From the NCBI GenBank assembly GCA_017461445.1, contig JAFTXW010000009.1, forward strand, positions 1-46,740: 46,740 bases of DNA, given 5' to 3'. Made by a program: the position numbers and the translations under genes. This DNA is from Oscillospiraceae bacterium. Its GTDB lineage: Bacteria; Bacillota; Clostridia; Oscillospirales; Oscillospiraceae. Positions 14,996-22,221 of the stretch are shown one piece after another (within the stretch, counting starts at the first letter, position 1; each line of letters starts with the position of its first letter). The notes under the pieces are model-generated. The model made no database searches, was not told the origin of the DNA, and saw only the letters and a program-made list of their open reading frames with translations.

Positions 14996-15627
14996 CGGCC
15001 CCGGCACTGGCAGCCCAGCGGTTCCTGGCGGGGTGCGTCCTGGGGGCGGCACTGGGGCTGTACTATGGATTTCTGCGGCCCCTGCGGCCCCGGTGGCTGG
15101 GGGACGCGCTGTTCCTGCCGGGGCTGGGCTGGGCATGGCTGCAGCTGGGCTTCGGCATCTGCGGCGGCGACCTGCGGCTGGGGTACTTCGCGGGGCTTCC
15201 CGCCGGTGCCCTGGCCTGGGAGCTGACGGCGGGACGGGCCCTCCGGCCGGTTTTTGCCGGATTCTGGAGGGGAGCGCGCCGCATTCTGTCCCTTGCCTCC
15301 CTGCCTGTGAAAAAAATTTTGTATTTTGCAAAAATTTTGTTTGCATCTGCTGAAAAATGGGTTACAATAAAGTGGAATAACCGTCGGGAGTTTCGGCGGG
15401 CATCCGGAGGTAAGTCCCATGGAAGGACGAGAAAATCCGTTTCGCAATATCAAGGTGGTCGTCCGTTCCAGTCCCCGGATCCTGAAGATCATTCTGATCG
15501 TACTTATCGTATTGTCTATGACGGCACTGGGGGCCCTGTGGTGGGTCCGGGGCAGCATCCTGGCAGACACGGAAAACATGCGGCAGGAGGCCGCCACCCT
15601 CATCGACGAGAACGCGGAACTGAATGA
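14971..15627 (+). CDS. yabQ: Spore cortex membrane protein YabQ
   Basis: YabQ family by position and by the hydrophobic N-terminal pattern ALAAQRFLAGCVLGAALGLYYGFLRPLR, with further membrane segments (LGWAWLQLGFGICGG, YFAGLPAGALAWEL) and the usual ending near KWVTIKWNNRR. YabQ sits in the outer forespore membrane and is needed for cortex formation. GTG 14971 overlaps yabP; TTG at 14992, overlapping its stop as TTGA, is an alternative start. The frame stays open to 15627, overlapping divIC by 209 bases, and its last 70 residues look like read-through of the divIC region. A lost stop, a sequencing frameshift near 15380, or a genuinely long tail are all possible. Confidence 0.75.
   Translation: MAQPTAALTAPALAAQRFLAGCVLGAALGLYYGFLRPLRPRWLGDALFLPGLGWAWLQLGFGICGGDLRLGYFAGLPAGALAWELTAGRALRPVFAGFWRGARRILSLASLPVKKILYFAKILFASAEKWVTIKWNNRREFRRASGGKSHGRTRKSVSQYQGGRPFQSPDPEDHSDRTYRIVYDGTGGPVVGPGQHPGRHGKHAAGGRHPHRRERGTE
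15341..15368 (+). promoter_or_regulatory. Predicted promoter of divIC
   Basis: TTGCAT (15341-15346), 16-base spacer, TACAAT (15363-15368), inside the 3' part of yabQ and about 50 bases before divIC. It would uncouple the vegetative division gene from sporulation control. Confidence 0.5.
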
Positions 15628-15730
15628 AAAGATCGGCAATGTAGGCTCCGCCCAGGGCGTCCTGGACATCGCCGAGGAAGAACTGGATCTTGTGGATCCC
15701 AATACCATCATCATCGATCCGAACAGCTAA
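15419..15730 (+). CDS. divIC: Cell-division protein DivIC/FtsB-like
   Basis: A 103-residue bitopic protein. The basic cytoplasmic start is MEGRENPFRNIKVVVRSSPR, followed by one membrane helix at about residues 23-45 (ILIVLIVLSMTALGALWWV) and an outer coiled coil (ADTENMRQEAATLIDENAELNEKI), ending in an acidic tail. DivIC works with FtsL and DivIB at the division septum. The ATG follows GGAGGTAAGTCCC. Place and neighbours match Bacillus divIC. Confidence 0.88.
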   Translation: MEGRENPFRNIKVVVRSSPRILKIILIVLIVLSMTALGALWWVRGSILADTENMRQEAATLIDENAELNEKIGNVGSAQGVLDIAEEELDLVDPNTIIIDPNS

Positions 15731-15755
15731 AATTATGGAGGAAGCAGAGCAAACT

Positions 15756-16232
15756 ATGGAGTTAACCGTTGGAGCAGTTTTAGAAGGCAAAGTCAAGTCC
15801 ATCACCAATTTCGGTGCGTTCATCTCCCTGCCGGAGAATAAGACCGGCATGGTACATATTTCCGAGGTGGCCAACGCTTACGTCAGCGACATCCGCCAGC
15901 ACCTGACCGAGGGCCAGGAGGTCAAGGTCGTGGTCATCGGCACGGAAAACGGCAAGATCAATCTGTCCATTAAGCGTCTGGAGCCCAAGCCCCAGCGGGA
16001 AAACAACAGCGGAAGGCCGAATTTCCGCAATAACAACGCTCCCCGCCGGGAGGGCGGCAATCCCCAGGGTCAGAACCGCAGCGCGAACCGCGCCCCCATT
16101 CAGCCCGCCGCTCCCAAGACCGCGGACCAGCTGTTCGAGGAGAAGCTGAAGGCCTTCATGTCCGAGTCCGACAGCAAGCTGTCCTCCATGAAGCAGTACG
16201 CCGACCACCGCTCCAAGAGAAGAAGAGGATAA
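15756..16232 (+). CDS. yabR: S1-domain RNA-binding protein YabR
   Basis: A 158-residue protein with one S1 domain at residues 1-75 (VGAVLEGKVKSITNFGAFISLPENKTGMVHISEVA, ending GKINLSIKRLEPK) and a long disordered Asn/Arg/Gly/Pro-rich tail ending in the basic RSKRRRG. The start at MELTVGAV is chosen because it is where YabR proteins begin; an in-frame ATG at 15735 lacks a ribosome site. It is likely to bind RNA or ribosomes; the Bacillus homolog is a general stress protein. It completes the yabPQ-divIC-yabR block. Confidence 0.88.
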   Translation: MELTVGAVLEGKVKSITNFGAFISLPENKTGMVHISEVANAYVSDIRQHLTEGQEVKVVVIGTENGKINLSIKRLEPKPQRENNSGRPNFRNNNAPRREGGNPQGQNRSANRAPIQPAAPKTADQLFEEKLKAFMSESDSKLSSMKQYADHRSKRRRG

Positions 16233-16235
16233 TTT

Positions 16236-16316
16236 TCAAGTGGAAAGTTGACAGTTGAAAGTGGAAAGTTTTTTCCTGTTTCCAACTTTCAACTTTCCAT
16301 TTTCAACTTTCAACTC
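16236..16316. repeat. Low-complexity palindrome, AAAGTTG type
   Basis: The left arm repeats words such as GGAAAGTTGACAGTTGAAAG; the right arm answers with CAACTTTCAACTTTCCATTT. It fills the gap between yabR and the SDR gene. Similar elements occur at 27303, 28178 and 37515. Confidence 0.7.
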
Positions 16317-16332
16317 GATTGGAGCCTGTTTT

Positions 16333-17031
16333 ATGCAAACTGTTGTTATCACCGGCGGCTCCCGGGGAATCGGAGCTGCGGCGGTGGAATTGTTCGCCGC
16401 CCGGGGAGACCGGGTGTATTTTCTGTATGAAAAGAATCACGAAGCGGCTCAGGCCGTAGCCGAAAAGACCGGGGCCACCCCCATCTGCTGCGATGTAGCA
16501 GATACCGCCGCCGTCAAATCCGCTTTTGCCCAAATTCCCGATGTGGACATCCTGATCTGTAATGCGGGCATCTGCCATTACGGTCTGATGAGCATGATGG
16601 CGGAAGCCGACTGGGACAGGATCTTCGCGGTGAATGTCAAGGGCATCTATAACTGCGTCAACGCCGCCATGCCCGCTTTTTTGAAGAAGCACAGCGGCAG
16701 CATCGTCACCGTGTCCAGCATGTGGGGCCGGGTGGGTTCCTCCTGCGAGGCCGCCTATTCCGCCACCAAGGGGGCGGTCATTTCCCTGACCAAGGCCCTC
16801 GCCAAGGAGCTGGGCCCCAGCGGCATCCGGGTCAACTGTGTGGCCCCCGGCGTGATCCTGACGGATATGTGCGCCAATGTGGAGCCGGAAATTCTGGCCG
16901 AAATGGCAGAAGATACCCCCGCAGGCCGCAATGGCTCCCCCATGGATGTGGCAAAGGCCATGGCCTACCTTGCCGACGCGGACTTCGTCACCGGGCACGT
17001 TTTGAACGTGGACGGCGGTTACGTTATTTAA
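16333..17031 (+). CDS. SDR-family oxidoreductase (FabG-like)
   Basis: A 232-residue classical short-chain dehydrogenase/reductase. NAD(P)-binding motif ITGGSRGIGAA is at residues 6-16; LICNAGICHYG follows; catalytic Ser is in VTVSSMWGR, and Tyr/Lys in AAYSATKGA. The C-terminus has VNCVAPGVILTDM and HVLNVDGGYVI. It reduces or oxidises a carbonyl/alcohol substrate; FabG (3-oxoacyl-ACP reductase) is the nearest guess, but no fatty-acid genes are near, so the substrate is open. The ATG at 16333 follows TTGGAG; the frame upstream runs through the palindrome and is not coding. rpiB follows 19 bases later. Confidence 0.88.
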   Translation: MQTVVITGGSRGIGAAAVELFAARGDRVYFLYEKNHEAAQAVAEKTGATPICCDVADTAAVKSAFAQIPDVDILICNAGICHYGLMSMMAEADWDRIFAVNVKGIYNCVNAAMPAFLKKHSGSIVTVSSMWGRVGSSCEAAYSATKGAVISLTKALAKELGPSGIRVNCVAPGVILTDMCANVEPEILAEMAEDTPAGRNGSPMDVAKAMAYLADADFVTGHVLNVDGGYVI

Positions 17032-17050
17032 TTACAAAGGAGATATTACC

Positions 17051-17491
17051 ATGAAAATTGCGATTGCATGCGATCACGGCGCACTGGATCTAAAAAATAA
17101 GGTCATGGCCCATCTGGAAGCCAAGGGCTACGAGGTGGTGAACTTCGGCACCGATACCCTCGCCAGCTGCGACTACCCCGATTTCGTCGGCCCCGCCGCA
17201 AAGGCCGTGGCCTCCGGCGAATGTGACAAGGGCATCGCCCTGTGCACCACCGGCATCGGCGTTTCCATCGCCGCCAATAAGGTCAACGGCATCCGCTGTG
17301 CCCTGCTCAGCGACAAAATGAGTGCCCGCCTGACCCGGGAGCACAACGACACCAATATGATGGCCATGGGCGCGGGCGTCGTCGGCGAAATGCTGGCCCT
17401 GGAAATTGTTGACACCTGGCTGGGCACCGAATTTTCCCACAACGAGCGGCACCAGCGAAGAATTGACAAGGTCATGGCACTGGAAAAGTAA
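17051..17491 (+). CDS. rpiB: Ribose 5-phosphate isomerase B
   Basis: A 146-residue RpiB/LacAB-family isomerase: IACDHGALDLKNKVMAHLEAKG at the start, DYPDFVGPAAKAVASGECDKGI, the catalytic Cys and anion hole in ALCTTGIGVSIAANKVNGIR, EHNDTNMMAMGAGVVG and the closing EFSHNERHQRRIDKV. It interconverts ribose 5-phosphate and ribulose 5-phosphate in the pentose phosphate pathway. It has an AAAGGAG ribosome site, probably shares a transcript with the SDR gene, and ends at a terminator. Confidence 0.95.
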   Translation: MKIAIACDHGALDLKNKVMAHLEAKGYEVVNFGTDTLASCDYPDFVGPAAKAVASGECDKGIALCTTGIGVSIAANKVNGIRCALLSDKMSARLTREHNDTNMMAMGAGVVGEMLALEIVDTWLGTEFSHNERHQRRIDKVMALEK

Positions 17492-17493
17492 GC

Positions 17494-17526
17494 AAAACGG
17501 GCACCGACGGTGCCCGTTCTTTATTT
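17494..17526 (+). terminator. Terminator after rpiB
   Basis: AACGGGCACC pairs with GGTGCCCGTT around GAC, followed by CTTTATTT. It overlaps the end of the convergent small gene. Confidence 0.8.
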
Positions 17527-17805
17527 GAATCGATATCCCGTGTCCAGCAGGCGCATCAGGGCGGTGTTGGCTTCCTCGTCGGTAAAGAGGGAGGTGAACC
17601 GCTTGTCCACTGCCAGGGCTTCCAGGCTCAGGTCAAGACGGCCCTTGTCCGCCAGGGCGTTGAAGCCGTCGCTGATGCGGTTTCCCGACAGGCAGCGGCG
17701 GGCGTTCTTCATGGCCTCCTCCGCCGCCACAGGCCGCATCCGCACCCCCAGCTTCTCCGCTTTCTCCCGATTCGCCGCCCACGCGGCGATAAATTTCTGT
17801 TCCAT
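17521..17805 (-). CDS. Hypothetical 94-residue protein
   Basis: A small soluble, mostly helical protein with an AAAAGGAG ribosome site before ATG 17805. It starts MEQKFIAAWAANREKAEKLG and contains MKNARRCLSGNRISDGFNALADKG and a C-terminal DEEANTALMRLLDTGYRFK. No domain is recognised. It is convergent with rpiB and separated from the transglutaminase gene by a palindrome. Confidence 0.7.
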   Translation of the reverse strand: MEQKFIAAWAANREKAEKLGVRMRPVAAEEAMKNARRCLSGNRISDGFNALADKGRLDLSLEALAVDKRFTSLFTDEEANTALMRLLDTGYRFK

Positions 17806-17823
17806 AACGTTCTCCTTTTTTGT

Positions 17824-17888
17824 AATTAGGAGTGAGGAATTGGTATACCGGCAGCATTCCTAACTCCTAATTCCTCATTCCTAACTTG
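17824..17888. repeat. Low-complexity palindrome, TAGGAGT type
   Basis: Left arm AATTAGGAGTGAGGAATTGG; right arm CCTAACTCCTAATTCCTCATTCC. A lone related arm (GGAGTTAGGAGTGAGGAATT) occurs at 21937-21956. Confidence 0.7.
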
Positions 17889-19952
17889 TTAATATGCCGC
17901 AAAAAGGTATTGGTGCACCAGTCTTACATACCAGGGTTTGGCTTTCAGCTCCTGGCGGGCGGTGCGCAGGTAATTGTCGAAAAGGCTCAGTTCCTCCCGG
18001 GTCAGGGTGTGCTGGCTGAATTTGGCCTTTTGGGCCAGCTTATGCAGCTCCTGTGGAGGCTGCGTGTCCAGCAGCCTTGCCAGCAGGGCCGCTTCCCGCC
18101 ACCGGGCCAGTGCCCGGGCATTGGGAGCTCCCCGGGAACGCCGCCGCAGGCGCAGACGCAGCTGCCGCTGGGCTTCCAGCACCGCCGCAAGCACCGCCAG
18201 AGCCAGCAGCCACTTTGCCAGGTTCCCCAGCCAGGTCAGGTGGATGGGCTCCCGCTCCGCAGGCACCGTGGGGGCCGTCGGGGCTTCCGATGATGCAGGC
18301 TCCTGCTCCGTGGGCCGGGTCTGGCTCTCCGGGGGTCTGGTTTCGGAGGGTTCCGGGACTTCCGTCCCGGCGGTAGTCTCCGTTTCCTCCCCCTCGTCCG
18401 CCGGTGTGGCTTCCAGCACCACCCAGCCGTCCCGGGCCGAGTCGTAGTATTCCGCCCAGGCGTGGGCGTTCTCTCCCGTGACCTTCACCGTCTCCCCCGC
18501 CTTTGCGGTCACCATGTAGCCCGTCACATACCGGGCGGGAATGCCCGCCGCCCGCAGCAAAACCGTTGCCGCCGTGGCGAAGTGGACGCAGTAGCCCTGC
18601 TCGCCTTCCTTCAGGAACCAGCAGGCAAAGTCCGTGGCATCCTCTGGCATCCGGCTGGGATTCAGGTCGTATTCGGCGGAATTTCGCACATAGGACGCGA
18701 TGGCCTCCGCCTTCACGCCGTGGCTGCCCACCAGATCAAGGCTGTTCACCACGGCCCGAAGCCCCGCTTCCGCCTCAATGGGCAGTGTCAGATACCGCTG
18801 CAAGTCCAGATCCTCCGCCGAGCCTACTCCCGCCACGATCTCCCCATCGTCTTCCCGTGCCACCGCATCCGGGAGGCTGCTCAGGGAGAAGGTGTATTCC
18901 CGCAGGCCATCGGTGTTGCCCGCGGTGCCGCCCACCAGCCGGATATCTTCGTTGGGATAGTAGGGCAGGTACAGCAGCGTCTCCACATTCCGGGTGCGGA
19001 TGGTAACGGTGTCTTCCGTCCCGCCGGGATAGTAAAATTCCTCGGTCCGGTTCCGGGTGGAGACCCAGCCAGAGCCGTCGTAGCTGTCGTAGTCCCGGCC
19101 CCGGAGGTAGAGAATGCCATCGGTCTGGGCCGTGACCTCCATCACCGTGTTTCGCCGTTCGATGCGGCGGCCCAGGGAGCTGAGGTTTACCTGCTGGCTG
19201 GTATCCGTCTTGCCGGAAATACCGGCGGCGGTATTTTCCACAAGGGACGGCAGCTCCGCCATCCAGTCCATGACCGCCTGCTGCAGCTCCTTGGATTGGT
19301 TTACATAAGTTTCCTGAGGATTCAGGAGGAACAGGGCACCCGCCGCCAGCAGCAGGGGCAGCGACAGCATCGCCGTCAGCCTGTCCCCCTGGAACACGCT
19401 TTCCCTGCGAACCCCCGCCGTCAGCACCAGCACTCCCAGCCCCGCCAGAAGCAGGAACAGGCAGGGAAGCGCGGGCACCGTATCCGTCACCACGATGCAG
19501 GGCGCAAAGAACAACACCACCGTCAGCACGGGGAGGGCTGCTCCCGAACCCCGGCAGAGGGCGCGGCTGACGGTAAAAATCACCCCAATGCCCACCACCA
19601 GCATGGGCAAATCCACGAACTCCCCCTCGGCGGGGAACACACCCCAGCCGTAGGCCAGGTCGTAGATATCCGTCAGCCGGGACACAAGGTACAGGCACTG
19701 GGCTCCCAGTTCTCCCCGGTGCCACAGATAGCCGCCCCCCAGAGCCAGCAGGCACAGTAGGAGCAGCCCGCCACGCTTCCACTGAAAAAGCGCAGCACAA
19801 GTTAAAGAAAAGGCCAGTCCGCCCCAGATCAGCCAGCCCACATGGGCCAGGGGCAGGCCGAAGGCCGTCACCAGCGCGCCCACGGAGCCCACCGCCATGC
19901 CGAAGGCCAGCAGAGCGGAAAGCAGGGCATTCAGGAGGTTCTCACGCTTCAT
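17889..19952 (-). CDS. Membrane-anchored transglutaminase-like protein (TgpA type)
   Basis: A 687-residue protein. The N-terminal part (about 1-230) has several membrane helices (LLNALLSALLAFGMAVGSVGA, LLLLCLLALGGGYLW, LLLAAGALFLL). The outer transglutaminase core has its Cys in GYCVHFATAATVLLRAAGIPAR (near residue 455), His in ENAHAWAEYYD (near 497) and an acidic residue in VVLEATP. A Thr/Glu/Pro-rich stretch and another helix lie near 560-590, followed by a cytoplasmic tail. The likely reaction is a protease-like or cross-linking one at the cell surface; the substrate is unknown. It is third in moxR-DUF58-tgl, a common conserved trio, and overlaps the DUF58 gene by 11 bases. Confidence 0.88.
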   Translation of the reverse strand: MKRENLLNALLSALLAFGMAVGSVGALVTAFGLPLAHVGWLIWGGLAFSLTCAALFQWKRGGLLLLCLLALGGGYLWHRGELGAQCLYLVSRLTDIYDLAYGWGVFPAEGEFVDLPMLVVGIGVIFTVSRALCRGSGAALPVLTVVLFFAPCIVVTDTVPALPCLFLLLAGLGVLVLTAGVRRESVFQGDRLTAMLSLPLLLAAGALFLLNPQETYVNQSKELQQAVMDWMAELPSLVENTAAGISGKTDTSQQVNLSSLGRRIERRNTVMEVTAQTDGILYLRGRDYDSYDGSGWVSTRNRTEEFYYPGGTEDTVTIRTRNVETLLYLPYYPNEDIRLVGGTAGNTDGLREYTFSLSSLPDAVAREDDGEIVAGVGSAEDLDLQRYLTLPIEAEAGLRAVVNSLDLVGSHGVKAEAIASYVRNSAEYDLNPSRMPEDATDFACWFLKEGEQGYCVHFATAATVLLRAAGIPARYVTGYMVTAKAGETVKVTGENAHAWAEYYDSARDGWVVLEATPADEGEETETTAGTEVPEPSETRPPESQTRPTEQEPASSEAPTAPTVPAEREPIHLTWLGNLAKWLLALAVLAAVLEAQRQLRLRLRRRSRGAPNARALARWREAALLARLLDTQPPQELHKLAQKAKFSQHTLTREELSLFDNYLRTARQELKAKPWYVRLVHQYLFAAY

Positions 19953-20865
19953 CCGCTTCCCCTCCTATATGATATTTCCAGGATGCCCGGTAATCCTGCT
20001 CCCGGATGTCCTCCCGGGTCATTTCCGAGCACAGGAGGGTGTCGATGGCTTTCATCAGCTGCCGCTCCTCCCCGACGGGGAAGGCTTGAACACCGTCCCC
20101 GGTCAGGGCGCGCAGCTCGAAGGGCAGGTTCTGTTCCAGCAGGTGCCGGCCCAGGGTCAGCAGCCGTCCCAGCTTCCGGTCCAGCTCCTCCGGGGTACCC
20201 CGGAGATTCAGGGTCAGCAAAATCAGCCCCCGCTGGGGCTCCATGGGCTCCCGCAGGATCAGCTTGCCCGTTTTCGCCGTCAGCTTCCAGTGAACCTGGT
20301 TCAGGCTATCGCCGGGGCGGTAGAGCCGCAGCTCGTGGTTTTCCGCGTAGCCGCCGCCGAATTTGGGCTTCCAGGATCGGGCCAGGAACCGCTCCAGATC
20401 CGGCAAGGCTCCCAGCCGCACCGGGTCGGGGCGGATCAGGATGGTACGGGCGCGTACCCGCCGCACCGGAAAGGCAAAGAGCCCCAGGTAATCACAGACC
20501 CGAGCCCGCTCCACCGTGACGGTATAGCCGCCGCAGTGGTTTGTAGGAAGGGGTTTCCCCGGCTTGTGCCGCCGGGTCTCCCCTGTCAGGCAGTTTTTCA
20601 GCCGCAGCTTTCCCCGGCAGGGCGGGATGGGATACCGGCTGGCCGCAGCCAGCCAGACGCTGCCCTCCGTACCTATCGTCAGAGCGGAGGGCCCGCCGGA
20701 GGACATATGGAAGTCCCAGATGGCGGGCAGGCTTACCAGCAGGCTAAGCCAAGGCAGGCCCAGCACCGCCACCAGCACCACCCAGGCAAGCCACTCGCCG
20801 TAGGAAACATAAAACACCACGCAGCCCGCCAGCACCGCGAGGTAGAGACACCGCCGTCCCGCCAT
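19942..20865 (-). CDS. DUF58 protein
   Basis: A 307-residue protein with two N-terminal membrane helices at about 5-50 (LYLAVLAGCVVFYVSY, WVVLVAVLGLPWLSLLVSL) and the DUF58 motif ELRLYRPGDSLNQVHWKLTAKTGKLILRE at about 195-225, with a von Willebrand A-like fold expected. DUF58 proteins pair with MoxR ATPases; their role is probably in assembling or activating a partner. The ATG is one base after the moxR stop, and the end overlaps the transglutaminase start, so the three are translated together. Confidence 0.88.
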   Translation of the reverse strand: MAGRRCLYLAVLAGCVVFYVSYGEWLAWVVLVAVLGLPWLSLLVSLPAIWDFHMSSGGPSALTIGTEGSVWLAAASRYPIPPCRGKLRLKNCLTGETRRHKPGKPLPTNHCGGYTVTVERARVCDYLGLFAFPVRRVRARTILIRPDPVRLGALPDLERFLARSWKPKFGGGYAENHELRLYRPGDSLNQVHWKLTAKTGKLILREPMEPQRGLILLTLNLRGTPEELDRKLGRLLTLGRHLLEQNLPFELRALTGDGVQAFPVGEERQLMKAIDTLLCSEMTREDIREQDYRASWKYHIGGEADEA

Positions 20866-20866
20866 A

Positions 20867-21820
20867 TCAGCGCAGGCGGGGCGCGGGGGTGGCGTCCAGT
20901 ATCTCCCGGAGCACCTGCTCCGCGCTCTTATTCTGGGCCTCCGCCTTGGGGGACAGGATCAGGCGGTGGGCGATGGTATGGACGAAGACCTCCCGCACAT
21001 CCCCCGGCACAACATAGTCCCGGCCCCGGAGCTGGGCCACGGCCTTTGCCATGGCGGTGACCGCCAGGGTAGCCCGGGGACTGGCACCCCGGAGGATGTC
21101 CTCACTCTTCCGGGTGGCGTTGATGAGATTTACGATATAGTTGACAATACTGTCGCTGAGGTGGGTATCCTCCACCTCGTCCTGAATTTCCGCCAGCTGC
21201 TCCCGGGTCAGCAGGGCCCGAAGGGTATGCAGCGGATTGCCCCCCTGGCGGTTTAAGACCATGGTCACCTCGTCCTTGGGATTGGGATAGCCCAGGGACA
21301 GCCGCACCATGAACCGGTCCATCTGGCTGTCAGGAAGCAGCGAAGTGCCCGCCGCACCGGTGGGATTCTGGGTGGCGATGACCACGAAGGGCCGGGGCAG
21401 CACATGGGTCTCGCCATCCACTGTCACCTGCCCTTCCTCCATAGCTTCCAGAAGGGCGGACTGAGTTCTCGATGTTGCCCGGTTCAGCTCGTCCGCCAGG
21501 AACAGGTTGCACAGCACCGCGCCGGGCTGGTAGTGCATTTCGCCGGTTTTCTGATCCAGCACACTGTAGCCCGTCACATCGGAGGGCAGAACGTCCGGGG
21601 TGAACTGGACACGGCTGTAGCTTAAATCCAGCACCCGGGAGAAGGCCAGGGCCATGGTGGTCTTGCCCACGCCGGGAATATCCTCCAGCAGGATATGTCC
21701 CTTTGCCAGGATGGCCGCCAGCACCCACAAAAGCACCGGGTCCTTGCCCACCACCACTTTTCGCACCTGCCCCAAAATCTGCTGGGCATAATTCATAACG
21801 GCATTGTCTTTGGTCTGCAT
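20867..21820 (-). CDS. MoxR-family AAA+ ATPase
   Basis: A 317-residue AAA+ ATPase: Walker A LLEDIPGVGKTT near residue 46, Walker B LFLADELNRA, sensor 1 VIATQNPTGAAGT, arginine finger region DSQMDRFMVRLSLGYP and sensor 2 GASPRATLAVTAMAKA. MoxR proteins act as chaperones for partner complexes, here presumably the DUF58 protein and the transglutaminase encoded just downstream. The ATG at 21820 follows GAAAGGGGCGG, and a good promoter lies 35 bases upstream. Confidence 0.92.
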   Translation of the reverse strand: MQTKDNAVMNYAQQILGQVRKVVVGKDPVLLWVLAAILAKGHILLEDIPGVGKTTMALAFSRVLDLSYSRVQFTPDVLPSDVTGYSVLDQKTGEMHYQPGAVLCNLFLADELNRATSRTQSALLEAMEEGQVTVDGETHVLPRPFVVIATQNPTGAAGTSLLPDSQMDRFMVRLSLGYPNPKDEVTMVLNRQGGNPLHTLRALLTREQLAEIQDEVEDTHLSDSIVNYIVNLINATRKSEDILRGASPRATLAVTAMAKAVAQLRGRDYVVPGDVREVFVHTIAHRLILSPKAEAQNKSAEQVLREILDATPAPRLR

Positions 21821-21853
21821 ACTGCCGCCCCTTTCGTACAGATAATTTTGTCC

Positions 21854-21882
21854 ATTATACCCGTTTTCCCCAAGAAAAACAA
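21854..21882 (-). promoter_or_regulatory. Promoter of moxR operon
   Basis: Minus strand TTGTTT (21882-21877), 17-base spacer, TATAAT (21859-21854). Confidence 0.7.
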
Positions 21883-21920
21883 GTCGAAGGGATAGGCCAA
21901 AGCTTAAGATAGGATTAAAT

Positions 21921-21959
21921 TATTAAGAGTGGAGGGTGGAGTTAGGAGTGAGGAATTGT
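21921..21959. repeat. Single arm of the TAGGAGT-type repeat
   Basis: GGAGTTAGGAGTGAGGAATT and flanks match the arm at 17824 but have no partner arm. The rest of the 400-base gap 21821-22221 is A/T-rich with two outward promoters and nothing else recognised. Confidence 0.5.
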
Positions 21960-22146
21960 GTTGGATGTTAAGTTGTCGTTTGTTGAACTGTTTACATAAT
22001 CCCCTACTTTGAAACAAATCGTTAAACAATAATTTACATGATCTGTATTTCAACTGCGGCCAAAAATCTTTGCCAGATACACACTTATTGTGCGAAACAC
22101 TGAAAAATCCTCTTGACACAATGGAAAGTTTGCCAGTTTTCATCGG

Positions 22147-22174
22147 TTGAAAATTTCCCAAAATGCGGTATGAT
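22147..22174 (+). promoter_or_regulatory. Predicted promoter of the BMP-domain gene
   Basis: TTGAAA (22147-22152), 16-base spacer, TATGAT (22169-22174), about 48 bases before the start codon. Confidence 0.55.
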
Positions 22175-22221
22175 ATAGGTGTAAAAGTATCCATTAACCT
22201 ATACTGTTTCAGGAGGCTGCC

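Noticed and set aside
18775-19800. A 341-codon frame within the transglutaminase gene on the same strand
   Set aside because: Out-of-frame Gly/Arg-rich shadow without a ribosome site.
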